Shown here: positions 8,001-13,846 of the stretch, piece by piece
How the letters are laid out: each line of letters begins with the position of its first letter
Numbering within the stretch: the first letter of the stretch is position 1
Assembly: GCA_047632015.1 (NCBI GenBank)
Contig: JBLIBC010000031.1
Location: 1-15,842, forward strand
Direction of reading: 5' to 3'
Origin: JBLIAZ01 sp047632015
GTDB taxonomy: Bacteria; Bacteroidota; Bacteroidia; Flavobacteriales_C; GCA-002722245
Length of the DNA stretch: 15,842 nucleotides
Position numbers and translations under genes: made by a program
Notes under the pieces: generated by a model
The model's input: the letters and a program-made list of their open reading frames with translations, nothing else
The model's database searches: none
Told to the model about the DNA's origin: nothing

Positions 8001-8428
8001 TCCTCCAAATGCCCTCTCTCTAAATCAACTACAAAAGACGATTTATCATCCCTAAAACACTTTACTTTCCCTCCTACAATTACCGGATAATCTAACTGAG
8101 TCAATTGAAAATTCTTCGGTAAATCCGGGTATTGATAATGCTTCCTATCCCAACTCACTAAGTTGTTAATTTCTGAATCAAGTCCCTTTCCTAAAATTAC
8201 CGACTTCTCAATAGCAGCTTTGTTTAACTCTGGCAATGTTCCCATTTGACCAGTACAAACTGAACATATATTTTCATTAGGAGTAGTTGATTCCTTGTTA
8301 TCGCAGGAACAAAACAACTTTGTTTTAGTGTTTAATTGAACATGTGTTTCTAGTCCAATTACCACCTCGTACCCTAACTCTTCAATTCTTTGATCTATAC
8401 TCACTTCTAGGCTTTTTTCTTTGCTCAT
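5072..8428 (-). CDS. gatB-aspS: Fused amidotransferase subunit GatB - aspartyl-tRNA synthetase
   Basis: One uninterrupted frame joins two translation enzymes. Residue numbers here count from an upstream start at 8476; the preferred ATG at 8428 (residue 17) leaves 1118 residues and a 19-base gap after gatA. GatB (about 35-495) activates Asp or Glu on mischarged tRNA and directs ammonia from GatA. It shows GLETHVQL (42-49), zinc cysteines C56, C58, C71, C74, HLEEDAGK (156-163), DYNRCGTPLVE (174-184) and a C-terminal YqeY-like tail. A linker (about 496-545) follows. AspRS (about 546-1134) has an anticodon-binding OB fold with RDHG (570-573), class II motif 2 FRDEDSRGDRQPEF (761-774), a GAD insertion (about 860-960) and motif 3 GIAWGLDRLLMIL (1078-1090). 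Residues 498-666 contain no Met, which argues against a separate AspRS start. Expected role: make Asp-tRNA (probably also on tRNA-Asn) and pass it to the amidotransferase half. Confidence 0.93.
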   Translation of the reverse strand: MSKEKSLEVSIDQRIEELGYEVVIGLETHVQLNTKTKLFCSCDNKESTTPNENICSVCTGQMGTLPELNKAAIEKSVILGKGLDSEINNLVSWDRKHYQYPDLPKNFQLTQLDYPVIVGGKVKCFRDDKSSFVVDLERGHLEEDAGKLVHTDKYSLVDYNRCGTPLVEVVTTPCIHKVADAEVYAKYIQKIARHLGVSDANMEKGQMRSDVSISLRKKGTNDLNPRTEIKNLNSFAFMTKAATEAVTKQLNHYEEHGTPSQEQVTAQWDDDAQVTRVMRTKEDAEDYRYVREPDIPWLDISELAKKTKVDVTYLPSVVEEELIEGGIDAKDAKFFSADKERSRIVIELNKGIDDIKLVATVLMNNIKPEHYVHFTELAPFQALLKEFKNAVIPVNIVKDGFQQLFKDIKFDYTAFIVTNTVSDEQIDAAVAEVIAANPDVVAAIQGGQQGHVGKLMGPTMGKTGKGVSGKVLREKLLAAAMGGGDSVAAETVISEKVAGVTKEAKKRDLNDETPSKFKDIIVVKDHYRTHRIPEVSIDNLGQEITLGGWIASIRDHGELVFIDLRDASNEVFQVKLTREFISDLDDYARLKDESVIAVSGKVIERAADDVNPNTKTGSIELVASSIDVLNVAKNLPFEIKRADKTAESVRMEYKFLDHRNSATKKAVINRHKVIKLVRDLLDEKDFIEIETPILSGGTDEGAREFLVPSRVHKGKFYTLPQAPQQYKQMLMVGGFERYFQIARCFRDEDSRGDRQPEFTQMDLEMSFASMDDIIKLNSDLLVNVIKTVYAKSKWQLKPFITITYAESMEKYGCDRPDLRFGLPMKTITEVVADTSFQVFRNPIEAGGIVKSIKVKKEEMGGQRLSKGQIEKLTLLAQSHGLGGLAYIIVNENDLQSPIIKFLGEDIAANIIKKMEAEIGDIVFFSAADKGTANKALDAVRQELGAMLNLIPANVLQPAWVIDFPQFEQKDDGGWTFSHNPFSMPKAEFIEQHMKGEDPESIIAQQYDIILNGYEIGGGSVRAHRGDILEATFKIMGYNHDEMLASVGNVYNAFEYGAPPHGGIAWGLDRLLMILEKKESIREVMAYPKTGSGEDYLFNAPSKLSAKKVAEANVKTIED

Positions 8429-8447
8429 TTCTTCTGGTATAATTCTA

Positions 8448-9860
8448 TTACAAGCTTTGCTCAATAGCGTAAGCAAATTTTAATATCGATTCGTCCGCGC
8501 CTTTTTTTGCTGTTATTTGAACATTGTTCGGAACCACAAATGGCGCACTCAACGTTGGCAAACCTCCTAAACTAAATCCAACTGTATACATGTCCGACAA
8601 ATACATAGTCAATGGGTCCTTCATTGAATCTCCTATTGCAGGGGCAAGCAATGGTGAAACTGGCGAAAGCACAAAATCAACCTCTTCAAAATCATTCGAA
8701 AATTTTGCTTCAATCCCTTTCCTTACCTCCAAGGCTTTCTTATAAATTTCATCAGAATAACCAACTGATAACACTTGGTTTCCAGCAATGATTCTCTTTT
8801 TAGTTTCCTCACTGAATCCTTCCCCTCTTGTGTCCAAATAAGTAGACACCAAATTATCTTTATCCATGGCTCTGTTACCATAAGCTATTCCATCAATTCT
8901 AGACAAATTGGACGCTGTTTCAGCTAAAGCAATGATGTAATACGTTGCGGTTAAAGTGTCCCCATCAAAAAAGTCTAACTCCTTAATTTTAACTCCTTTT
9001 CCTTTTAGTTGATTTAATAAATCGTCAAATCCAGCTTTTACCTCAGCATTCAATGAAGGATGATTAATGAACGTTTTGTATACACCAACCGTGGTGTTAC
9101 TCCAGTCATAATCCTTATTGAAATCATTCAAATCAATTTTATTTGACTCAATTGTGGTTTGATCTTTCCCGTCCTTTCCGCTCATCGCATTTAGGGTCAG
9201 CGCCACATCTTTTACCGTGTTAGCAAATGGACCTACACAATCCGAAGATGACGTATAAGCCATTAGTCCGTAACGTGAAATCCTTCCGTAGGTAGGCTTT
9301 AATCCGAAAACCTGGTTATAGCCAGCTGGCTGACGAATAGAACCACCTGTGTCACCTCCAATAGAAAAAACCGTAGATTTTGTAGCCACATTTACAGCAC
9401 TCCCTCCAGAGGAGCCTCCTGCTACTTTACTGCCATCATGAGCATTTTTCACAGGACCAAAAACAGAATTTTCGTTGGTCGATCCATGACCAAATTGATC
9501 ACAATTTTCTTTGACAATCGGTATCGCACCAGCGTCAATCAATTTTTGAATTGAAGTTGCCGTGTACGGTGACCGGTAATTTTTTAAAATATTCGAAGAC
9601 GCTGTTGCAATTGTTCCTTTGACTAAATAAACGTCTTTTACTCCAAAAGGAATTCCCTCCAACCCTGAAAGCACTTGCCCACTTGCAATTTTTCCGTCTA
9701 CAATTGCAGCTTGTTTTAAAGCCAAGTTTTCAAGTGTGGAATTATTCGCATTTTTGTCAGACGCTTTAACTGCTGCTATCTTCTCTTGTACCAATTCAGT
9801 ACAGGTGATTTCTTTGTTGTTCAGTTTTGTCTGAATTTCTTGTATTGTAGAATCGTTCAT
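8448..9860 (-). CDS. gatA: Glutamyl/aspartyl-tRNA amidotransferase subunit A (glutaminase)
   Basis: This 470-residue amidase-signature enzyme frees ammonia from glutamine for the GatCAB complex, which converts Asp-tRNA(Asn) to Asn-tRNA(Asn) and/or Glu-tRNA(Gln) to Gln-tRNA(Gln). The Ser-cisSer-Lys triad is intact: K75 in PFGVKD, S150 in GGSSGGSA (148-155), and nucleophile S174 in DTGGSIRQPAG (170-180). The spacing (75/150/174) matches the well-studied Staphylococcus enzyme (79/154/178). Length is normal for the family (about 470-490). The ATG lies 12 bases after the gatC stop, and the stop is 19 bases before the preferred gatB-aspS start, so the three genes form one operon. It acts in the cytoplasm. 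Confidence 0.96.
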   Translation of the reverse strand: MNDSTIQEIQTKLNNKEITCTELVQEKIAAVKASDKNANNSTLENLALKQAAIVDGKIASGQVLSGLEGIPFGVKDVYLVKGTIATASSNILKNYRSPYTATSIQKLIDAGAIPIVKENCDQFGHGSTNENSVFGPVKNAHDGSKVAGGSSGGSAVNVATKSTVFSIGGDTGGSIRQPAGYNQVFGLKPTYGRISRYGLMAYTSSSDCVGPFANTVKDVALTLNAMSGKDGKDQTTIESNKIDLNDFNKDYDWSNTTVGVYKTFINHPSLNAEVKAGFDDLLNQLKGKGVKIKELDFFDGDTLTATYYIIALAETASNLSRIDGIAYGNRAMDKDNLVSTYLDTRGEGFSEETKKRIIAGNQVLSVGYSDEIYKKALEVRKGIEAKFSNDFEEVDFVLSPVSPLLAPAIGDSMKDPLTMYLSDMYTVGFSLGGLPTLSAPFVVPNNVQITAKKGADESILKFAYAIEQSL

Positions 9861-9872
9861 GATTTGCTGAAA

Positions 9873-10124
9873 TTACTGAATTACTTTAGGGACAACCAAA
9901 TAATTACCTTGCTTACCCGGGAAATTCCCCATGATCAACTCCTTTTCCTCGGCACTAGCATTAATCACCACATCCTCACGCAAGTTATCGGATTTCACAA
10001 TGTGCTCCGAACTACCTTTAGTATCAATATCCTTTACCCCTTTTATCGTTTCAAAAAAGTCTGTGATTTGAGATATGTTAACCTCTCCAGATCGTATGTT
10101 TGAAAGCTGTTCTAACTTGTCCAT
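9873..10124 (-). CDS. gatC: Glutamyl/aspartyl-tRNA amidotransferase subunit C, short N-terminus
   Basis: This 83-residue protein is the first gene of the amidotransferase operon. GatC wraps around the GatA-GatB interface and is needed for stable assembly. The second half is clearly GatC: a helix-and-turn region ITDFFETIKGVKDIDTKG (about 19-36), LREDVV (48-53), and the ending GNYLVVPKVI. The N-terminal half is reduced. The usual LAxLAxLxLxxEE helix is represented only by a few residues such as LEQLSNI, and the protein is about ten residues shorter than typical. The start cannot be moved upstream, because a TAA stop sits directly before the ATG (10125-10127). Identity rests on both the C-terminal motifs and the gatA/gatB context. 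Confidence 0.88.
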   Translation of the reverse strand: MDKLEQLSNIRSGEVNISQITDFFETIKGVKDIDTKGSSEHIVKSDNLREDVVINASAEEKELIMGNFPGKQGNYLVVPKVIQ

Positions 10125-10247
10125 TTAATTGCCTATTAACGACGGTTTTATACCGCGAATTTCAACTTGCAAATTTCCTAAAATTAAGCTCCCAAAACAA
10201 AGGAATTGATGTAATTTTACAGCTACATTTTAGATCATATTCAGCAG
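10125..10247. promoter_or_regulatory. Divergent intergenic region between gatC and the phosphopantetheinyl transferase
   Basis: These 123 bases separate two divergent genes and should hold promoters for both. On the + strand, TTG (10206-10208) and TACATTTT (10224-10231) resemble the phylum's primary promoter pattern, but the spacer is only 15 bases. I see no convincing box for gatC. A small hairpin, CGGT and ACCG with a five-base loop, lies near 10141-10153. No tRNA-like or T-box-like structure is evident. Confidence 0.35.
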
Positions 10248-10886
10248 TTGGCAGAGGTAAAAATATATTGGTTTGAGTTCCACGAGGAAGCACTAAGTAA
10301 AGACGCTGTTACTGAGTTAAACAAGGTGCTTCACAAAGATTTTTATTTGGATTTAGAAAGCGCCTTACCTGCTCATAAGGTTAGTTTTTACGCCAAGTGG
10401 ATGCTGCATAAAATATTAGAAAAAGATTTTTCTTTAAAGAATGCCTTAAGGAGTTTCACAAAAGACCAACATGGGAAACCTACTATTCAACAGGAAAAAT
10501 TACATTTTAACCTTTCACATTCTGGCAAACTAATTAGCGTAGCTATTTGTGAAATAGCTGAAATTGGAATTGACGTACAGCTCATCAAAAAATATTCTGA
10601 AGGGGTTGCGAAAAGGATTTTTAGTGATTCAGAAAATACACATTACCTCAATTCTAATGAACCAGAAAAATTCTTTTTTGACACATGGAGCAAAAAAGAA
10701 GCAAGTGTTAAAGCTACAGGTCGAGGGATAAAAACTGGATTAAGAAGTTTTTCCGTTGACAAAGAAACCGTTGTAGTAGACAACCAGGAATTACATTTAC
10801 AAGAGATCTACATTAAGGAAGGCTACAGTAGCGCAATAGCAGTAAACCATCCAATCTCAAACATCGTAATAAAAGAATACAAATAG
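10248..10886 (+). CDS. Sfp-type 4'-phosphopantetheinyl transferase
   Basis: This 212-residue cytoplasmic enzyme transfers the phosphopantetheine arm of coenzyme A to a serine of carrier proteins (ACP, PCP or ArCP). Family marks are LHFNLSHSG (85-93), the Mg-binding IGIDVQ (106-111, with D109) and WSKKEASVKATGRGI (147-161, with E151 and K155). Position 111 is Gln where Sfp has a second Mg-binding Glu. The start must be a weak codon: between the in-frame TAA at 10212 and residue 51 there is no ATG or GTG, so TTG at 10248 is the best choice, though ATT at 10239 cannot be excluded. No polyketide or non-ribosomal peptide gene is nearby, so it may serve the fatty-acid carrier protein. Its stop is four bases from the end of the convergent DUF3570 gene, with no terminator between them. 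Confidence 0.88.
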   Translation: MAEVKIYWFEFHEEALSKDAVTELNKVLHKDFYLDLESALPAHKVSFYAKWMLHKILEKDFSLKNALRSFTKDQHGKPTIQQEKLHFNLSHSGKLISVAICEIAEIGIDVQLIKKYSEGVAKRIFSDSENTHYLNSNEPEKFFFDTWSKKEASVKATGRGIKTGLRSFSVDKETVVVDNQELHLQEIYIKEGYSSAIAVNHPISNIVIKEYK

Positions 10887-10890
10887 TATT

Positions 10891-12108
10891 TTATCTAGCT
10901 AGTTTGAACTGCAGAGCAACAGTAAAAATATCAGCTTGCAAACCGTCAGATCGGTTAAAGTGAGCATACCTAAATTCCATGGATTTAAAATAACTATTGT
11001 ATCCTTTTTTCCATGGTGTTCCCCATTTAGCAACACCGTCAAAAGGCGTCCACTTTATTCCAACTCCATACTTATGGGTTGTAAATTGTGATAAATCATG
11101 ATCAGAAGTATAGTACTCATTGGTACTTAAAGTGTTCCCATAACTTTGAAAGTAGTCTACTGCACTTTGTACGTGATACCTGTAGAATGGATAAATTTTA
11201 AATACCTTTTTAATTTTAATTGGCATTTCCACTTTAAAGCTATGTCCTATTACACCCCAATTATCCCAATAGTACCTGTAAAATGTTCTAAGAAAAACGT
11301 CTGATGAAATGGCGTAGTTGATCCTCAAGCCAATAGGTGTTTTATACCTGAAATTAGGTAAGTTTTCTACTTTTGCCACCATATAATCTAAAAAGTAAAC
11401 CCTGTGAAAAGGAGTTGACAGCAAGCCCTGTTGAGCTGTGAAATCAGCTGTTATCGAAGCTTTCATTCTCCTGCTAATTAAACTCACTCCTGAAACACTA
11501 AAATTTCCAGTGTGCCTGATATTAGTTTCGTAACTAGCAAGTCCTCGCAGTTCAATTGGAGCTATCAACTTCCAATTGTCGAAATAGTAACTCCCTTTTA
11601 AAGAAATTGACCGGTTCTTGTTTTGGGATGATTTCCCCCAAGAACTTGATATCTGTCCCGAACTCACATCGTACTCCTGAGAAAAGCCTAAAGCAACACC
11701 CCTCTCAGTATACTTCTGTTTATTCTTCACTTTATAACCAAGAGTAGCATAACCTCTGAGGTCGGATGATGACTGTCCTGAAACATGATTTGGATCTAAA
11801 GTTGGATTGTCAATGTTATCGCTAGAAGCACTGGAATAGTAATCCACCCCTCCTGCCAACGACAAACTCCTTATCGTATCAACTGGAAAATTAATGATGA
11901 CAGACGGAGCTATGTTATTTAAATATTCTGTTCCATATCCTCCGGTAACAGCAGCATGGTTTCCATCTTGCTCATAGTAACTTGATAAAAATGTTACATC
12001 GATGTCATCAAGATCCACTTTCGCAGAATCCTCTCCATTTTGACTGTTGGCAATTCCACCAACAAGTAATGCAAACGCGATAAAAATGTTTTTTAATTGC
12101 ATCCGCAT
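10891..12108 (-). CDS. DUF3570 outer-membrane-like protein
   Basis: This 405-residue exported protein matches DUF3570 by overall pattern and by its partner. A signal peptide (about 1-22, ending near GGIANSQ) is followed by alternating aromatic and polar strands, such as IYPFYRYHVQSAVDYF and FRTFYRYYWDNWG-like repeats, ending in VALQFKLAR. This suggests a beta-barrel of about 14-18 strands in the outer membrane. Function is unknown; transport or display of the neighbouring DUF4266 lipoprotein is possible but unproven. The start overlaps the DUF4266 stop: ATG at 12108 or, two codons later, ATG at 12102. Both lie within the codons for the DUF4266 CGCN tail, suggesting coupled translation. It is the last gene of a thioredoxin-ApbE-DUF4266-DUF3570 set. 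Confidence 0.85.
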   Translation of the reverse strand: MRMQLKNIFIAFALLVGGIANSQNGEDSAKVDLDDIDVTFLSSYYEQDGNHAAVTGGYGTEYLNNIAPSVIINFPVDTIRSLSLAGGVDYYSSASSDNIDNPTLDPNHVSGQSSSDLRGYATLGYKVKNKQKYTERGVALGFSQEYDVSSGQISSSWGKSSQNKNRSISLKGSYYFDNWKLIAPIELRGLASYETNIRHTGNFSVSGVSLISRRMKASITADFTAQQGLLSTPFHRVYFLDYMVAKVENLPNFRYKTPIGLRINYAISSDVFLRTFYRYYWDNWGVIGHSFKVEMPIKIKKVFKIYPFYRYHVQSAVDYFQSYGNTLSTNEYYTSDHDLSQFTTHKYGVGIKWTPFDGVAKWGTPWKKGYNSYFKSMEFRYAHFNRSDGLQADIFTVALQFKLAR

Positions 12109-12311
12109 CCCCCTCCTACTTTACTTCCGTTTGCTCCTGACGCACCCTCTCGGTATGTTTGAAAACCCTGCTCAAAAGACTCTGCTGCCCCATCAACCAA
12201 ATCCATGTCCTCATCATTCAAATACATCATTTGATATCCTTTTACCTGTGCGCAGGAAGTTACTCCAAACATGATGATTGCTATCGATAGTAAGCCTATA
12301 ATCTTTCTCAT
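12093..12311 (-). CDS. DUF4266 small lipoprotein ending in GGGCGCN
   Basis: This is a 72-residue predicted lipoprotein. The signal peptide has basic MRK, a hydrophobic run and lipobox VTSC (17-20), so mature C20 would be lipidated. A short acidic helix region (about 30-50) leads to YREGASGANGS (53-63) and the terminal GGGCGCN (66-72). DUF4266 proteins share this Gly- and Cys-rich end. Function is unknown. Two features could be modified: the CxC at the very end, which could bind metal, form a disulfide or carry a cofactor; and the GAS in REGAS, which faintly recalls the GAT/GAS acceptor of ApbE-dependent flavin attachment. It lies 23 bases after the apbE stop and overlaps DUF3570. The flavin idea is inference only. 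Confidence 0.85.
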   Translation of the reverse strand: MRKIIGLLSIAIIMFGVTSCAQVKGYQMMYLNDEDMDLVDGAAESFEQGFQTYREGASGANGSKVGGGCGCN

Positions 12312-12334
12312 AGTATGTGATATTACAAGGTTAA

Positions 12335-13327
12335 TTAATCTCTAATTATTGTGTTCTTTTTCGCATTATTTGAAAACAAAATGGTGTCGTCGTCTTTAAT
12401 AATCATGCATTCCACGCCCGGTAATTTATTAACCAAGGCTAAACCTGAACTTGCTCCTAAAACAAAAATAGTGGTCGACAACCCATCTGCAATTTCTGCA
12501 TCTTTGGTGATTACCGTGACGCTTTTTAATCCTTTCGCGGGCCAGCCAGTTTTAGGGTTTATGATGTGACAATACCTTTTACCATCAATCATCACATACT
12601 TTTCATAACTCCCAGATGTGACTATTGAAATGTCATTTGCTGTCAGCCAAGAAATTACATTCCTCTTGTTGTTTGGATCCGCCACACCAACTGTCCAATC
12701 TGTTCCATCCGGTCGTTTTCCCCAAGCAGTTAAATCACCTCCAGCATTAACAACCCCTGATTTTATTCCTTTACTAACCATTATTTTTTTTGCTTGATTT
12801 GCTGCGTAACCTTTCCCTATTGCTCCAAACCCTATTTTCATTCCCTTGTGCTGTAAAAAAACTGTTTTCAAAGTTTCGTCCAAAATGATGTTTTTATAGT
12901 TTATCAAACTAACTGATTCCTTAATCGTACTATCGGTAGGTATTTCAATTTTCATTTGTTTAAAATCCCACACTTTTTTTATAGACTCAAAAGAAACATC
13001 AAAATATCCATTACTCAAAGTGGAAATCTTCTTTGACCGTTTTATTAAAAAAAACAACTCTTCTGATACCTGAACAGGTCCGACCCCAGCTTGGTTGTTA
13101 ATTTTAGTAGTCTCTGATTCCTGATCCCAAGACGATATTTTTTGCTCAATCCTAACCACTTCAATAATTGCCGATTCTACTGCTTCAACTGCTACTTGTT
13201 TGTCATCATGTACCGCTGAAAAATTAAAAGCAGACCCCATGAGTAAAGTGTCTTTCTTGGCTACAAACGCTAACAAATTAGCGCTTGCTCCAAAAATAAA
13301 TACCACAAAAAGTAATTGTTTAATCAT
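12335..13327 (-). CDS. apbE: FAD:protein FMN transferase (ApbE family), exported
   Basis: This enzyme covalently attaches FMN from FAD to Ser/Thr of envelope redox proteins, or in some members only hydrolyses FAD, using Mg. A longer version would start at 13357, but the ATG at 13327 gives a clean signal peptide (MIKQLLFVVFIFGASANLLAF) and follows the thioredoxin stop by one base, so it is preferred (330 residues). With long-frame numbering, motifs are GFGAIGKGYAAN (176-187), NAGGDL (204-209), TSGSYEKY (247-254), HIINPKTGWP (264-273) and AEIADGLST (287-295, with the metal-site D291). No lipobox Cys is seen, so it is probably soluble in the periplasm. No FMN-binding-domain, Nqr or Rnf target is in view; the only nearby candidates are DUF4266 and DUF3570. 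Confidence 0.93.
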   Translation of the reverse strand: MIKQLLFVVFIFGASANLLAFVAKKDTLLMGSAFNFSAVHDDKQVAVEAVESAIIEVVRIEQKISSWDQESETTKINNQAGVGPVQVSEELFFLIKRSKKISTLSNGYFDVSFESIKKVWDFKQMKIEIPTDSTIKESVSLINYKNIILDETLKTVFLQHKGMKIGFGAIGKGYAANQAKKIMVSKGIKSGVVNAGGDLTAWGKRPDGTDWTVGVADPNNKRNVISWLTANDISIVTSGSYEKYVMIDGKRYCHIINPKTGWPAKGLKSVTVITKDAEIADGLSTTIFVLGASSGLALVNKLPGVECMIIKDDDTILFSNNAKKNTIIRD

Positions 13328-13328
13328 G

Positions 13329-13772
13329 TTACTTCGCAATGCTTTTAAGGTTATCAATGTAATCTTGAACAGCAGGTAAATTAGTGTTCATCGAACCCTT
13401 CTTCACCTCTCCATCAAAAATTAAAACCAAAGGAAACACACCTTTCTTGTTGTATTTTTCGGCCAATTTATCATTGTGGGCTTGCTGTTCTTTTGATAAT
13501 TTATTTTTCTTACGCATTGGGAAATCTAATTTCACCAATACTAAGTTTTGCTTTGCATACTTCATGAAAGCTTCGTTGGAAAACAATTGCTTGTGCAGCC
13601 TGATACAGTTTCGACACCAATCTGAACCACTAAAACTTACTAATATTTGTTTATTTTCTTTAGCTGCAATTGCTTTTGCTTGTTCAAAATTTGTGTGCCA
13701 AACACTGTCGTTTTGGGCATTTACCCCATTAATGAAAAGCATAAAAAAAAGTAAGGGGAGTATATTTTTCAT
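13329..13772 (-). CDS. Exported thioredoxin-fold protein (WCRNC active site)
   Basis: This is a 147-residue protein from ATG 13772; an alternative TTG start lies two codons upstream at 13778. Numbering here counts from the TTG. A signal peptide (about 3-21, ending NGVNA|Q) directs export. The thioredoxin fold has SGSDWCRNC (50-58, active cysteines C55 and C58) and the cis-proline P116 in VFPLVLIF. It resembles the DUF255/thioredoxin_7 type more than TlpA. Likely role: disulfide or thiol handling in the periplasm. The next gene in the set encodes a lipoprotein with a CxC end, which is an attractive substrate, though this is inference. It opens the four-gene set, and the 74 bases before it show no clear promoter or terminator, so read-through from the SGNH-MBOAT gene is possible. 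Confidence 0.88.
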   Translation of the reverse strand: MKNILPLLFFMLFINGVNAQNDSVWHTNFEQAKAIAAKENKQILVSFSGSDWCRNCIRLHKQLFSNEAFMKYAKQNLVLVKLDFPMRKKNKLSKEQQAHNDKLAEKYNKKGVFPLVLIFDGEVKKGSMNTNLPAVQDYIDNLKSIAK

Positions 13773-13846
13773 AGTCAATAGTTTAGTGTCTGTTTAATAT
13801 GGCAACGGTTACGTTCCGAGAAATGTTGTACTAAAATCAGTAAATG

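Noticed and set aside
5072..8428. GatB-AspRS junction as an assembly or frameshift artefact
   Set aside because: Frame, codon use and protein pattern run smoothly through the linker, and there is no Met start for a separate AspRS. Raw reads would still be needed to exclude it fully.
8429..8476. Longer start for gatB-aspS at 8476 (MLTLLSKACN...)
   Set aside because: It would overlap the gatA end by 29 bases, and the added 16 residues do not resemble a GatB N-terminus. ATG at 8428 leaves a normal 19-base gap.
9786..10103. 105-codon + strand frame across gatC and the gatA start
   Set aside because: It lies antisense to two well-supported genes and has no family signature.
10895..10902. CTAGCTAG palindrome at the convergent ends of the phosphopantetheinyl transferase and DUF3570 genes
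   Set aside because: It has eight bases, no loop and no T run, and lies within the DUF3570 coding end. This is too little for a terminator.
12281..12290. CTATCGATAG palindrome
   Set aside because: It lies within the DUF4266 signal-peptide codons; a single 10-base palindrome is expected by chance and is not the same sequence as the repeat at 1107-1126.
13328..13357. Longer start for apbE at 13357
   Set aside because: It overlaps the thioredoxin gene and puts ten residues in front of a complete signal peptide. ATG at 13327 is the better start.
13384..13797. 137-codon + strand frame opposite the thioredoxin gene
   Set aside because: It is a shadow of a clearly coding - strand gene with WCRNC and a signal peptide; its own translation has no recognisable motif.
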